This document shows, in pieces, positions 10,353 through 20,506 of a stretch of 64,000 nucleotides of DNA. The position numbers and the translations under genes were made by a program. The stretch covers positions 23,111,346 through 23,175,345 of the forward strand of contig CM020618.1 in assembly GCA_009829735.1 (NCBI GenBank). Direction: 5' to 3'. Under the pieces are notes generated by a model that worked only from the letters and a program-made list of their open reading frames with translations, made no database searches and was not told the DNA's origin. Origin of the DNA: Pyropia yezoensis (Eukaryota; Rhodophyta; Bangiophyceae; Bangiales; Bangiaceae). Each line of letters opens with the position of its first letter. Position 1 is the first letter of the stretch.

Positions 10353-11272
10353 TGTAAGGATTTGCCCCTTAAATCCCCACCCGGAACCCAGGGGATATGG
10401 ACTGGGACCTCTCCTTACATGTCCGGCCCCGATAACTCCCCCCAAGACACATCAATTCCCCTCTGCCCTGGGCAACACCACGCTGTATCCCTGACATTTT
10501 GCGGACGTCGGCCGACCGCACGAAAGCCGCCGTCAACGCACTGTCGGAACCCTGTCATGGACGTCGAAACTCGACAGCGAGGAGCGAGTGACATCGTCCA
10601 CCAACCACGGGTGGACATCCCCGTCTGTGCTGCCTGAATTTTATTCTCTGCGCTGCTTGAAAGCTGGCATCAAGGACCAGTCACATGATTCACCGACACT
10701 GAGGACACCGCACATCCTCGCTGGCGGCTGAGTGCGATATGACTGGCTCGCCGGCTTTTGGATTGATTGAATTTTGCCTTGCTGGCCCTTACAGCCAGTC
10801 GGACCTTCTGGCCGACGGGCGTGTGGAGCCGGCTGGTGGGGCGCGCTGCGCGTCATCCACGGGACCTCCTTCGTTTCGGACAAACCGGGGCTGCACTCCT
10901 TTAGTGCGCACGCCCGCCCATGCTGTGTTCTGAGAGACATGCTTTGTTTTTGGACCGTTCTGTGCCTACCGGCGGTGCGATGGGGAAACGCATGCTTTGG
11001 GGCACCTCGGGTGCCCCGACGCGAGTATATAGTGCGTGGATGTCGGCGCCACCGGGGGAGACGAGAGGGGCAACCACAGACACAGACCAAAGACACTGTT
11101 TACCTTTGTACCCTCGATCCCCACCGACGTCGCGCCCATCTTCTTCCCCAGACCCACCCCCGTCGAGTCCACCGTCCTCTTCCCCGTGCCCCGCCGCCCC
11201 ATTGGCTCGCAGGGCCCGCTGACACCCCCACGAGTACGTTGAGGGCTCCCCGGTTTTAGGTGGGTCCTCACA
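10353..11272 (+). repeat. LTR B (shared middle LTR)
   Basis: 920 bp. Its left part carries the same variants as LTR C, while its last bases (CTCACA) match LTR A and not LTR C (CTCTCA). This is the mosaic expected when the middle LTR forms by crossing over between a 3' LTR and a 5' LTR. Confidence 0.95.
11026..11032 (+). promoter_or_regulatory. TATA box in LTR B
   Basis: TATATAG at the position equivalent to 4380 in LTR A; would drive transcription of the second unit. Confidence 0.6.
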
Positions 11273-11545
11273 TGTGGTAGCTTCCGATTGTTCGACTTTC
11301 TACCTGGCGGTGACTGCGATTCCGTGCGTGATTTGGACCTCCCTGCGATTGTGACGTCGTTGCCCCCTGCGTTCGGCTTGCCACGGGCATTGTAATACGA
11401 ACGCAGTGGGTTCCGCGAATCACACCGAAAGAATATTTCCCTGACACTGCCATCGCGCTTGATGTCACGGAATTTTTCTTTTTGGTCAACCGATTGTTGA
11501 ATCCCACTGAGTTCCAAATCAGGTTCCGAATATTCTACCTCGGAT

Positions 11546-12250
11546 GTGGCGGCCGCGTCGGCATCCTCCGGCACGACGGCCCGCAACACGGTGGCCACGT
11601 CACGTGGAAACCCTGAGACCCGCGCACCCCCGACGACCCGCGCACCCCCGACGATCCGCGGCGCTGGTACAGCGCGCGGCTCGTCGGCACGCGGCAGTCC
11701 GTCGGCACGCGGCCCTGTGGGAGGGCACCACCACCCGGGGGCACGCAGCCCCCCGGCGGGCGCCTTCTCCACCTCCACCCAGGCGGCCCCCCCGCACCTA
11801 TCCCTGCTGGGGCGGACCGCCCCCAAGCCCCCCCTCTCGGGCAAGGGCAAGGGCCCGGCCTCGGCGGGCACAGCGGCCCGGACGAACCGGCGCCTGCTGC
11901 TACCCCCGCAGGAACCGGCGCGCCGTTTCATCGCGCCGCCCCCCCCGCTGATTGGGCAAATTAAGCCGACCACCGCGCGGGCGGTGGAACAGCGCGAACA
12001 GCGACGAATCGCCAAGGCCCGCCGCATCCCACTGGGCACACACCAGTGTAAGCCCCGCGGTGTGACGTGCAACAGCCTATCGGTGTTGCGCGACCATCGC
12101 AACTCACGTCGGCATCGCAATACTGTCAACCGCCCTTCCACTCTCCCACGCTGCGATCTCTGTGGGCGTGAATTTGATTCGGTGGTTCAATTTGAAAGCC
12201 ACTTGCGTGGCAAGGCGCTCCACCGCCAGCTGGCGCGGGGCACCGATTGA
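11546..12250 (+). CDS. Extra ORF upstream of gag with U1/JAZ-type zinc fingers (copy 2)
   Basis: Same protein as in copy 1 (4900-5604), with no amino-acid difference seen. Ala/Pro/Arg-rich N-terminal two thirds, then a U1/JAZ-type finger with the HLRGKALH signature near the C-terminus and a related segment before it. The mode of translation start is unclear, as in copy 1. The short age of the duplication means identity here is not evidence of selection. Confidence 0.55.
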   Translation: MAAASASSGTTARNTVATSRGNPETRAPPTTRAPPTIRGAGTARGSSARGSPSARGPVGGHHHPGARSPPAGAFSTSTQAAPPHLSLLGRTAPKPPLSGKGKGPASAGTAARTNRRLLLPPQEPARRFIAPPPPLIGQIKPTTARAVEQREQRRIAKARRIPLGTHQCKPRGVTCNSLSVLRDHRNSRRHRNTVNRPSTLPRCDLCGREFDSVVQFESHLRGKALHRQLARGTD

Positions 12251-12593
12251 CAACCTCCATTGATCTACCGCGAGAGCCCGATTTTCCCCCTCTGATCTCC
12301 CCCCCGCGTGAGAATCCGACGAGACCGACTCGGGCCCGAGCGCGGAAGCCGACCGAAAATCCGATTGCGCGCCCTCGAGCGATTTGCTTGTGATTGGATT
12401 GAACGAAATAGTGTTGCACGCTCTTGATCTCGTCACCGCGATCCCTCGGCACTTGACCAATTGTTGCGCGCCACTACGTTGCTTGACCAAATTTCTTACA
12501 CAAATCTATCCGGAGTTCGACTGGGCATTTCTTGGAAGTCCAGGGCGCTCTGTCCTGTGAAATTGTAACTTCTGGAGTTAACTCCTGGAAACG

Positions 12594-13472
12594 ATGGACC
12601 CCTCGAGTATTGCGGGCGGGACCCCGGTCACTTCTGGGTCGACATCCGGCACCCCCAGTGTCGAGGCATGGAATCAGCTTACGATATTTGTGACGCAAAT
12701 GCGTGACGAGCTCGAGGCACACAAGGTGGAATTGGAAGACACGAAGCAGCAGCTCGCCGAGACCAAGGCGAAAGCAGCCCGCGAGAACGCAAAATCCGCG
12801 CGGCCGAACAAGCCCGGGCTGTTCTCTGGCAAACCCGGGACCATTGAAGCGTGGTGCTCCTACATGGACTCCTACGTCCGGCTGAGTGAACCCGCCGAAG
12901 CGTGTCGTGTCGCTTGCACCTATCTCGATGGAGAAGCGTTCAACTGGTGGCATACCTATAGTCAGACTACAGACGTTTCGAGCTGGGACGCCTTCCGTGC
13001 TGCACTCATCCGGCGCTTCAGTCCCCTGAACAAGACGCAGGCGGCACGGGACAAGCTGCACGCATGGCGACAGATTAAGGACGTCGGGACGTTTAACAAG
13101 ACTTTCTTGAGCGTCGTCGTGGACATCCCAGACATCACTGAAGCGGAAAAGATTGACCGCTACACGCGAGGTCTGAAGCGGGACATCTGGCAGGCACTGT
13201 GCCTCAAGAACTACACTGAACTCGAGCCTCTAATGACAGACGCCCTGCGCGTAGAAGCTGCCAAGGCTGGAGCCTCGCGCTTCACGAACAACCTCAGCAG
13301 CACCTCTGGGAAGCCGTCTGCGACGGGTGTCGTCCCCATGGACATTTCCAGCATCAAGGTCGAGAAGCTCACGCCCGAGGAGCGCCAGCGCTGTATGCGC
13401 GAGGGACTCTGCCTTCGCTGTCGCGAAAAGGGGCACCTGGCAAAGGACTGCCCAAAAGGCCAGCGGAACTGA
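12594..13472 (+). CDS. gag: Gag, chromovirus copy 2
   Basis: 292 aa, identical to the copy 1 product: gag core followed by a single C-terminal CCHC knuckle ([14 protein letters not shown]). Lies between the second zinc-finger ORF and the second pol, with the same overlap with the pol frame. Confidence 0.92.
   Translation: MDPSSIAGGTPVTSGSTSGTPSVEAWNQLTIFVTQMRDELEAHKVELEDTKQQLAETKAKAARENAKSARPNKPGLFSGKPGTIEAWCSYMDSYVRLSEPAEACRVACTYLDGEAFNWWHTYSQTTDVSSWDAFRAALIRRFSPLNKTQAARDKLHAWRQIKDVGTFNKTFLSVVVDIPDITEAEKIDRYTRGLKRDIWQALCLKNYTELEPLMTDALRVEAAKAGASRFTNNLSSTSGKPSATGVVPMDISSIKVEKLTPEERQRCMREGLCLRCREKGHLAKDCPKGQRN
13451..13457 (+). promoter_or_regulatory. Candidate -1 frameshift heptamer, copy 2
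   Basis: C CCA AAA at the equivalent place to 6805-6811 in copy 1. Confidence 0.5.
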
Positions 13473-13495
13473 AGCAGCAACCGTCGTCAACAACG

Positions 13496-16400
13496 GTGAA
13501 AGATGCTCCTTTGGTTCCGGAAAACAAATCGTCACCCTTTGAAGGCCCGCTTCTCGGGCTATTGCTTTCTACTGCTTCTGTCAATGGCCATGTTGTAAAG
13601 GTGCTGTTCGACGACGGGTCTCCCATCAACGTCTTCTCCAGGCGCCTCATGAAAACCCTGAATGTCAAGACCACTGAAACGGACTTCGCGGCAAACATGC
13701 CCGATGGACGTTCCCATGTACTCGCTGAAACCATTGAACCCTTAGAGATTCACATCGGCCTTTACCAAGAACGACTACGGTTCGCCGTATGCGACCTCAG
13801 TGCGTACGACGTTATCCTCGGTAAGAAATGGCGCGATGACAAGGGCGCCAAGATCAACAACAAGAAGAACAAGATATCCTTTAAGTTCAACCACAAGAAT
13901 ATTTCTATCACCGCCTCCCTCAAGAAACCGGAGGGCCTCATTAGCCGGCAACGACTCGCGCGTGACCTCATCCAAAGGAACCCTGTATTCGCCATCTACC
14001 TGCAGTCTGAAGACCCCTCAAGCAGCTTTGACATCAACTCCATCATTATGGGAGAAGCTGAAGACATAAATGAAGTCCAACAGATTCTCAAGGAGTACGC
14101 TGACGTCTTCCCGGCTGAGCTCCCCGACGGACTCCCTCCCGAGCGTAGTCACAAGTTTAGCATCAAGCTGACCGACGACGTTGAACCACGTCGCAGCGGT
14201 ATTTACCGCCTCTCCGAGTGGGAACTCGATGAACTCAAGACGCAACTTGCGACCCTGATTCGGAAGGGATTCATCCAGCCAAGGGCCTCACCGTGGGGCT
14301 CCTCCGTTCTATTTGCGGCGAAGAAGGACGGCGGCTGGCGGATGTGCATCGACTACCGAGCATTGAACAAGGCCACCATCAAGAATGCGTATCCTCTACC
14401 ACGTATCGATGACATCTTTGATCAACTACGAAAGGCCAAGTATTTCACGAAGATTGACCTCCGCTCTGGCTACCACCAGATCCGGCTGGACCCTGACACC
14501 ATCCCATTGACGGCGTTCCGGACCAAGTATGGATTCTACGAGTTTACTGTGCTACCCTTCGGACTGACGAACGCCCCCGCAGTCTTCATGAACTTGATGA
14601 ACGATGTGTTCAGACCCTACCTGTACGACTTCATCTGCGTCTACTTAGACGACATTTTGATCTACAGCGAAACCTACGAGGATCATCTGAAGCACCTGAG
14701 AAAACCCCTGGCCAAGCTACGAGACCACAAGCTTTACGCCAAGGCGAGTAAGTGCCAATTCGCTCGAACCACTGTCGATTACCTCGGCCACGTCATATCT
14801 GACGCAGGCTTTTCCATGGAGGACCAGAAGGTCCAAGCCATTCGGACGTGGGCAACCCCCAAGAGCAAGAAGGACGTGCAGTCCTTCCTCGGTATGGTCA
14901 ACTTCTATCGCCGATTTATCAAGGGAATGGCCGCAGTTGCTACCCCTCTTACGAGGTTGACGGGGAAGGTCGACTTTGAGTGGACGCCGGACGCCCAAAA
15001 AGCCTTCGAGCAGCTGCGGACTCTGACAACAAGTGCACCGGTACTAAGGCCGTTTGACAAACGATATCCCATCTACGTGTCTACTGATGCCAGCGGGTAT
15101 GCTATTGGCGCAGTCATCGAACAAGACGACGAAAAGGGACGGCGTCCAGTGGCATTCTTCTCCCTGACCTTGAATATCCACGAACAACGCTACAGCATCC
15201 ACGAACGTGAGCTGCTCGCAGTGGTCCAAGCCATCCGGCACTGGCGCTGCTACCTCCACGGAAGACCCTTTGAGGTCCATACCGACCACGAGTCCCCGAG
15301 ATACCTGCGAACCCAAGAAAGGCTGAACGACCGCCAAGTCAAGTGGCTTGAACTTCTGGACCAATTCCAGTTCAAGATTGTCCCGATCAAAGGCATCTCC
15401 AACGCCGTAGCTGATGCCCTTTCCAGGCAACCCCAAGATGCCCCTGACAAGCACGAACCCAACCAAGATCTCCTTAGTCGCGTGCTGACCAAGACCATTG
15501 ACGAAACCCTCAAGAAAACTGAAATCAACAACCTCATGACCATCAACCAAAGTGATCAAGACCTTGCCACCCTAGAACAAGAGTACAAAGCGGACCCCGA
15601 ATTTGCCGACCTAGCCAAGGATCCGGTATCTCCCTACCGGTTTCATATGAGGTTGTTGAAACGCGGTGACCGTACGTGCATCCCCGCTGGTACTCTACGT
15701 CAAAGACTCCTCCACGACTACCATGACGTCCCGTGCCAAGGGCACATGGGAGTGAAGAAAACCACCAAGGCCGTTGCTTCCAATTACTACTGGAAGTCTA
15801 TGCGGCAGGACATCCAAAGATACGTACAATCATGTGATTCGTGTCAGCGGAACAAGGCTAGCACTCATTCACCTCTGGGTCATCTCAAACCACTCGAACC
15901 CCCAAGCCAAAGATGGGCAAGTGTCTCCATGAACTTTATCACCCCACTGCGACTGACACCACGAGGCCACAACGGCATTTATGTCGTTGTTGACCGACTC
16001 ACCAAGATGATTCGCCTGGCACTAATGAAGCCGGAATGTACAGCGCCGGTCACAGCTCAGCTTTACCACGATCACGCCTATCGCAACCACGGCCTACCTC
16101 AAGAAGTCGTCTGTGACCGCGACCCCATCTTTTTCTCCAACTTCTGGCGGTCACTGACAAAGATCCTCAAGGTCAAGATCAAAGCCTCATCGGCCTACCA
16201 CCCGCAGACGGACGGCCAAACTGAGATTATGAACAAGAAAATTGAAGAAATCCTCAGAAACTTCGTCAACCATCATCAAGGCGACTGGGATCTTTTCCTC
16301 GTTGGCGCGGAAGTTGCGTACAACCGGTCACCTAATGCCGTAACTACGTACTCTCTATTTTTCTTGAACTACGGGTTTGAACCAAGGACCGTGCCTATGG

Positions 16401-16987
16401 ACATCCTCGACAGCAGGGACTCAAATCTTCCTGCTGTGTCGGATTGGCTATCCAGCCTCCACGATGCTCAAAAGACGGCTATCGCCGCCATCAAGAGCGC
16501 AAATGAGACGCGCGCGGCGAACGCAAACCGTCATCGCCGACCATGCACAATCGCTGTGGGCGACCACGTACTCCTCAGCACCAAGAACCTCTTGCCCGAC
16601 GCTTTTCAAGGCGCTCGTAAGCTGATGCCCAAATACTCCGGACCCTACAAAGTCACGGAGAGCATCAATGACGTCACGTTCCGTCTCGATCTTCCTCAAG
16701 CTGTCCTCGATCGCAAAGTTCACAACGCCTTCTATGCCAGCGTCCTGAAGCCGTACCGCGCTGATCCCTATGGTCGACTCCCTCCCGTTCCACCCCCGGT
16801 TACATTTCCGGATGGCTCGGTCGAGTATGAAGTGGACTCCATTATACGGTCACGAAAGCGCCGTGGACGACTGCAGTACCTCGTCAAATGGAAAGGCTGC
16901 GACATCAGCGAGAACTCTTGGCTGACAAAGCAAGACCTTGTGAACGCCCCTGAAGTTTTAGACGCGTTTCTTCGACGCGCGTCCTAA
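13496..16987 (+). CDS. pol: Pol polyprotein with chromodomain, copy 2
   Basis: 1163 aa, with the same domain order as copy 1: protease, reverse transcriptase (YLDD), RNase H, integrase, chromodomain. I noticed a single amino-acid difference from copy 1 over the full length. The reading frame is open and looks whole. Confidence 0.93.
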   Translation: MKDAPLVPENKSSPFEGPLLGLLLSTASVNGHVVKVLFDDGSPINVFSRRLMKTLNVKTTETDFAANMPDGRSHVLAETIEPLEIHIGLYQERLRFAVCDLSAYDVILGKKWRDDKGAKINNKKNKISFKFNHKNISITASLKKPEGLISRQRLARDLIQRNPVFAIYLQSEDPSSSFDINSIIMGEAEDINEVQQILKEYADVFPAELPDGLPPERSHKFSIKLTDDVEPRRSGIYRLSEWELDELKTQLATLIRKGFIQPRASPWGSSVLFAAKKDGGWRMCIDYRALNKATIKNAYPLPRIDDIFDQLRKAKYFTKIDLRSGYHQIRLDPDTIPLTAFRTKYGFYEFTVLPFGLTNAPAVFMNLMNDVFRPYLYDFICVYLDDILIYSETYEDHLKHLRKPLAKLRDHKLYAKASKCQFARTTVDYLGHVISDAGFSMEDQKVQAIRTWATPKSKKDVQSFLGMVNFYRRFIKGMAAVATPLTRLTGKVDFEWTPDAQKAFEQLRTLTTSAPVLRPFDKRYPIYVSTDASGYAIGAVIEQDDEKGRRPVAFFSLTLNIHEQRYSIHERELLAVVQAIRHWRCYLHGRPFEVHTDHESPRYLRTQERLNDRQVKWLELLDQFQFKIVPIKGISNAVADALSRQPQDAPDKHEPNQDLLSRVLTKTIDETLKKTEINNLMTINQSDQDLATLEQEYKADPEFADLAKDPVSPYRFHMRLLKRGDRTCIPAGTLRQRLLHDYHDVPCQGHMGVKKTTKAVASNYYWKSMRQDIQRYVQSCDSCQRNKASTHSPLGHLKPLEPPSQRWASVSMNFITPLRLTPRGHNGIYVVVDRLTKMIRLALMKPECTAPVTAQLYHDHAYRNHGLPQEVVCDRDPIFFSNFWRSLTKILKVKIKASSAYHPQTDGQTEIMNKKIEEILRNFVNHHQGDWDLFLVGAEVAYNRSPNAVTTYSLFFLNYGFEPRTVPMDILDSRDSNLPAVSDWLSSLHDAQKTAIAAIKSANETRAANANRHRRPCTIAVGDHVLLSTKNLLPDAFQGARKLMPKYSGPYKVTESINDVTFRLDLPQAVLDRKVHNAFYASVLKPYRADPYGRLPPVPPPVTFPDGSVEYEVDSIIRSRKRRGRLQYLVKWKGCDISENSWLTKQDLVNAPEVLDAFLRRAS

Positions 16988-16998
16988 GGGGGGGGAGG
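16986..16998 (+). promoter_or_regulatory. Polypurine tract, copy 2
   Basis: Same A/G run as at 10340-10352, ending at the start of LTR C. Confidence 0.85.
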
Positions 16999-17918
16999 TG
17001 TAAGGATTTGCCCCTTAAATCCCCACCCGGAACCCAGGGGATATGGACTGGGACCTCTCCTTACATGTCCGGCCCCGATAACTCCCCCCAAGACACATCA
17101 ATTCCCCTCTGCCCTGGGCAACACCACGCTGTATCCCTGACATTTTGCGGACGTCGGCCGACCGCACGAAAGCCGCCGTCAACGCACTGTCGGAACCCTG
17201 TCATGGACGTCGAAACTCGACAGCGAGGAGCGAGTGACATCGTCCACCAACCACGGGTGGACATCCCCGTCTGTGCTGCCTGAATTTTATTCTCTGCGCT
17301 GCTTGAAAGCTGGCATCAAGGACCAGTCACATGATTCACCGACACTGAGGACACCGCACATCCTCGCTGGCGGCTGAGTGCGATATGACTGGCTCGCCGG
17401 CTTTTGGATTGATTGAATTTTGCCTTGCTGGCCCTTACAGCCAGTCGGACCTTCTGGCCGACGGGCGTGTGGAGCCGGCTGGTGGGGCGCGCTGCGCGTC
17501 ATCCACGGGACCTCCTTCGTTTCGGACAAACCGGGGCTGCACTCCTTTAGTGCGCACGCCCGCCCATGCTGTGTTCTGAGAGACATGCTTTGTTTTTGGA
17601 CCGTTCTGTGCCTACCGGCGGTGCGATGGGGAAACGCATGCTTTGGGGCACCTCGGGTGCCCCGACGCGAGTATATAGTGCGTGGATGTCGGCGCCACCG
17701 GGGGAGACGAGAGGGGCAACCACAGACACAGACCAAAGACACTGTTTACCTTTGTACCCTCGATCCCCACCGACGTCGCGCCCATCTTCTTCCCCAGACC
17801 CACCCCCGTCGAGTCCACCGTCCTCTTCCCCGTGCCCCGCCGCCCCATTGGCTCGCAGGGCCCGCTGACACCCCCACGAGTACGTTGAGGGCTCCCCGGT
17901 TTTAGGTGGGTCCTCTCA
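16999..17918 (+). repeat. LTR C (3' LTR of the array)
   Basis: 920 bp, TGTAAGG to CTCTCA, followed by the TGCCC duplication. TATA box TATATAG at 17672-17678. It matched LTR B everywhere I compared except near the last bases. Confidence 0.95.
17672..17678 (+). promoter_or_regulatory. TATA box in LTR C
   Basis: TATATAG equivalent to 4380. From here transcription would run out into the remaining part of the X LTR and toward the antisense gene at 18452, so this LTR could act as a promoter for that gene (inference). Confidence 0.55.
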
Positions 17919-17923
17919 TGCCC
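17919..17923. repeat. Target-site duplication TGCCC, right
   Basis: Partner of 3702-3706. Confidence 0.95.
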
Positions 17924-18117
17924 ACCGGGCCACACGAAAATTCAAGACGATAAATGCAGAAAACCCTCAAATCCAAGTTGGATGTACTACTAAGCTAACT
18001 ATCCCAAACTTAGAGAATATGGACCCAAATGCAGGGGGAGGAACGGATCAGGCTAGTGGCCTGCCGCCCCTTGCATGGCACGTGTTGCCCCCCTACCTGG
18101 GGGTCAATACTGCCACA
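17924..18117 (-). repeat. 3' LTR of X, proximal part
   Basis: Continues the LTR broken at 3706 and ends TGCCACA. It matches 26825-27017 with a handful of differences. Confidence 0.9.
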
Positions 18118-18130
18118 CTCCCCTCTCCTC
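18118..18130 (-). promoter_or_regulatory. Polypurine tract of X
   Basis: On the minus strand this reads GAGGAGAGGGGAG directly before the LTR, identical to the tract of X' at 1156-1168. Confidence 0.75.
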
Positions 18131-18451
18131 AGTTCCGACCGACCCGGTCGGCCCTGTGAGGGGGTGCGTAAACGCACGTCTCGGCGTTGGGGGCGCGACT
18201 TGCTGTCCCCCCTTGAGTACGTAACGCGGATGTGGAGGCGGTCACGTTGACCGCCCCTCTCCTCAATCTTGCCCACTCGGCAGCTTGCTCTCCCTGGTTC
18301 ACACTTCACCTTCACCACCACCTCCGCTTCACCTTCCACGGGGCCGCCCCACGCTGGGGAGGCCACCCGTCTACCCACGATCCGAGTCCCCCTCAACTCG
18401 AGGCGGGTCTCGTGCCGCTGTAGCCAGGGCGTCCCCAACTTGGGGAGAGCC

Positions 18452-20395
18452 ATGGTGACCCCGGGGGTGGAGACGGACTCTCTCGACGAGCGTATGGAGG
18501 ACACCTCCTACGGTGCAGCGCCCGCCGGGACTTCCGGCGGGGGCTCCGCGATCGCTCCGGGGGATGGGACTCCCGCGTCACCCGGCTTTGGGTTGACGGC
18601 GGGATCTCCCCCGAAGGCGGGACAAGTTGTCCCGCGTGAGGCCTTGGGGCGGTGGTTTTACCCCGCTTGGCCTCTCTATGAGGAGGGGTTGACTGTTCTT
18701 CGCTGTGGCCGACTTGGCGCAGCGATGGGTCGGGTATGGGACCGCCTAGGGGAGAAGTATCCTCGTAGGGTCGGGTTCCCTGCCGGCTTCAGGACGGGCC
18801 AGTTTGCCTTCCTGGACGACGAGGAGGTCGAAGACATACAGCGGGCCAAGGCCATGGTGGACCGCGGGGGAACTATCCCGGGTCCCGGCGACTTGCCAAC
18901 CTTTACTTGGGACGCGGTGGCAACTCGCCCCCCGTACCTCCACGAGGCCGATCCGCACACTCATTACTTTGATGTGCGGATGGAGAAAGACTTCCGGCGA
19001 GGTCCCTACTTGGTGACCTCCGCTCAACTTGAGCTCCCTCAGCAGTCTGCTGCCAGTAAGGAGCAGTACTATCCGAAGATGCCCGAGTGGTGGCCTCAAG
19101 TAGAGGTCCCCTACGGGTTCCCGGCGTTGCTGCCACGGTTTCTTGACCACTTCGGCTCCATCATGTTGACGGCTGGCCCTGATCACCTGGTGTAGGCCAT
19201 GTTGGCCACCCAGTGGCTCCTCGAGGTCATGTCGACCTGGGTGTCTTGTGTTCAGCGGCGGGGGATACTTTGGCATCTCCCCCTCCGGCTTGTCCAAGGT
19301 TTGGAACAGCTCACCCCTCAGCTAGTTGCTAAGGGGTGCTCATCAGGACAACTCACTCTACTTGAAGAGATGCTCCGCCTCCACAAGTTTATCGAGTGGG
19401 AGAGCATTGAGCACAAGTTGCGCCGCCCCACTCGTGGGCCCAAGGACGATGGCGCACTTCGCCAGTTCGTGTGGGTCGCTCGTGAACTTCACGACGGCCG
19501 CGTGGTCCTACGAGAGGGGTTGGGCATCGGGGACTACCCGTATGCCCCGGGGGTGGATCGCCACACTGCGCCACCCCCGGACAAGGCCATAGTTATGGCC
19601 GTGCCCTCACATGATGACCATATGACTCAACCCACTGCGGGGGCCCCAAGTCGGGGTCGCAGTTACACCCGGATCCCGCCACCTCGGCGTGCCCCTCCGC
19701 TCCCTCCTGTCCCCTACCAGCCGCAAGGGGACATCCCGATTAGCGTGGCCGTTGAGTCGTCCACCCCGGTGTCCCCCAACTTGGGGGCCACCCTCCTGAC
19801 GGTATACCCCAAGTTGGTGTTACCGCCCACGCCTCTAACCTCAGAGATGATGATCACCACGTTGGTGCGCACCATTTCCTGGTTGGCCGCGTCGACCGCA
19901 ACCCTTCAAAGTTCCGAGACTCCTCAACTTGAGGAGCGCGTTCGTACTGCAGTGGCGACCGTGAGTTGCGAGTCGGTGGCGGAGTTTATGACGGCCGAGT
20001 TGGCTCGCATTGGGGCTATCATGCCCCAGCCAGCCCCTCTTGGGCGTGGCAAACGTCGCGCGAGCCGGGCATACTCGCCTCCTCGCCGTCGTCGCCGACA
20101 CTCGCGGCGCTCTCCCTCCGTGTCGGAGGACGAGTTGTCTTACTCCGTCTCGGAGTCCTCGACTCCGTCAGAGTCGGAGTCGGTCCGGCGTCTGCGTCGC
20201 CAACTTGCGCGCAAGACCAGGCAGAAGGGTAGCCGCGGTCGTCGCCACTTGCGCGACCGTGAGGGGCGCGGCGGTTCTGACTTGGAGCCGCCGGCCCCGC
20301 CGACTGGTGGGGAGCGTTATCGCCGTGGGTCTCGCCGCTCGCCTCCACGTGAGGGCGAGGGCCGTGGGGTGGGAGAGTCTAGCATGCATGCTTAG
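18452..20395 (+). pseudogene. Antisense gene of element X with Arg/Ser-rich tail
   Basis: Runs opposite to gag-pol and lies between the end of pol and the 3' LTR. Coding content occupies 18452-20395 (about 650 codons; looks broken about once). The N-terminal two thirds have a globular look (many Trp, Tyr, Pro: FYPAWPLYEEGL, PEWWPQVEVPYGFPALLP). The C-terminal 120 residues are rich in Arg, Ser and Glu (RAYSPPRRRRRHSRRSP, SESSTPSESESVRRLRRQL), like the RS domains of splicing factors. A related copy is present in X' (1-830). Antisense genes between pol and the 3' LTR are known in plant Ty3/gypsy elements such as Grande and Retand. I do not recognise the family; a nuclear RNA-binding or regulatory role is inference. 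Confidence 0.6.
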
Positions 20396-20506
20396 TTGGC
20401 AGCTGCCTTTGTCGTGAGAGTGTGAGGGCTAGGGCTGTAGTTAAAAGCCGCTCTGCGTACCACTTCGACTTGAAGCACTCTCTTGGCACTGTTACTCGGC
20501 CTTCCC

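Larger units (their letters stand above)
3707..17918 (+). mobile_element. Tandem array of a Ty3/gypsy chromovirus (three LTRs, two internal regions)
   Basis: Layout: LTR A 3707-4626, internal 1 4627-10352, LTR B 10353-11272, internal 2 11273-16998, LTR C 16999-17918. Every LTR is 920 bp and each internal region 5726 bp, giving a period of exactly 6646 bp. One TGCCC duplication flanks the whole array, so a single insertion was later duplicated. Each unit has an upstream zinc-finger ORF, gag with a CCHC knuckle, and pol in the order protease, reverse transcriptase, RNase H, integrase, chromodomain. Both copies read open and look whole. LTR and internal similarity point to a very young duplication. 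Confidence 0.95.

Noticed and set aside
18452-20395. Interpretation of the Arg/Ser-rich gene as a host SR splicing factor captured by chance
   Set aside because: A homologous region is in the same place and orientation in X' (1-830), so it is a family component.
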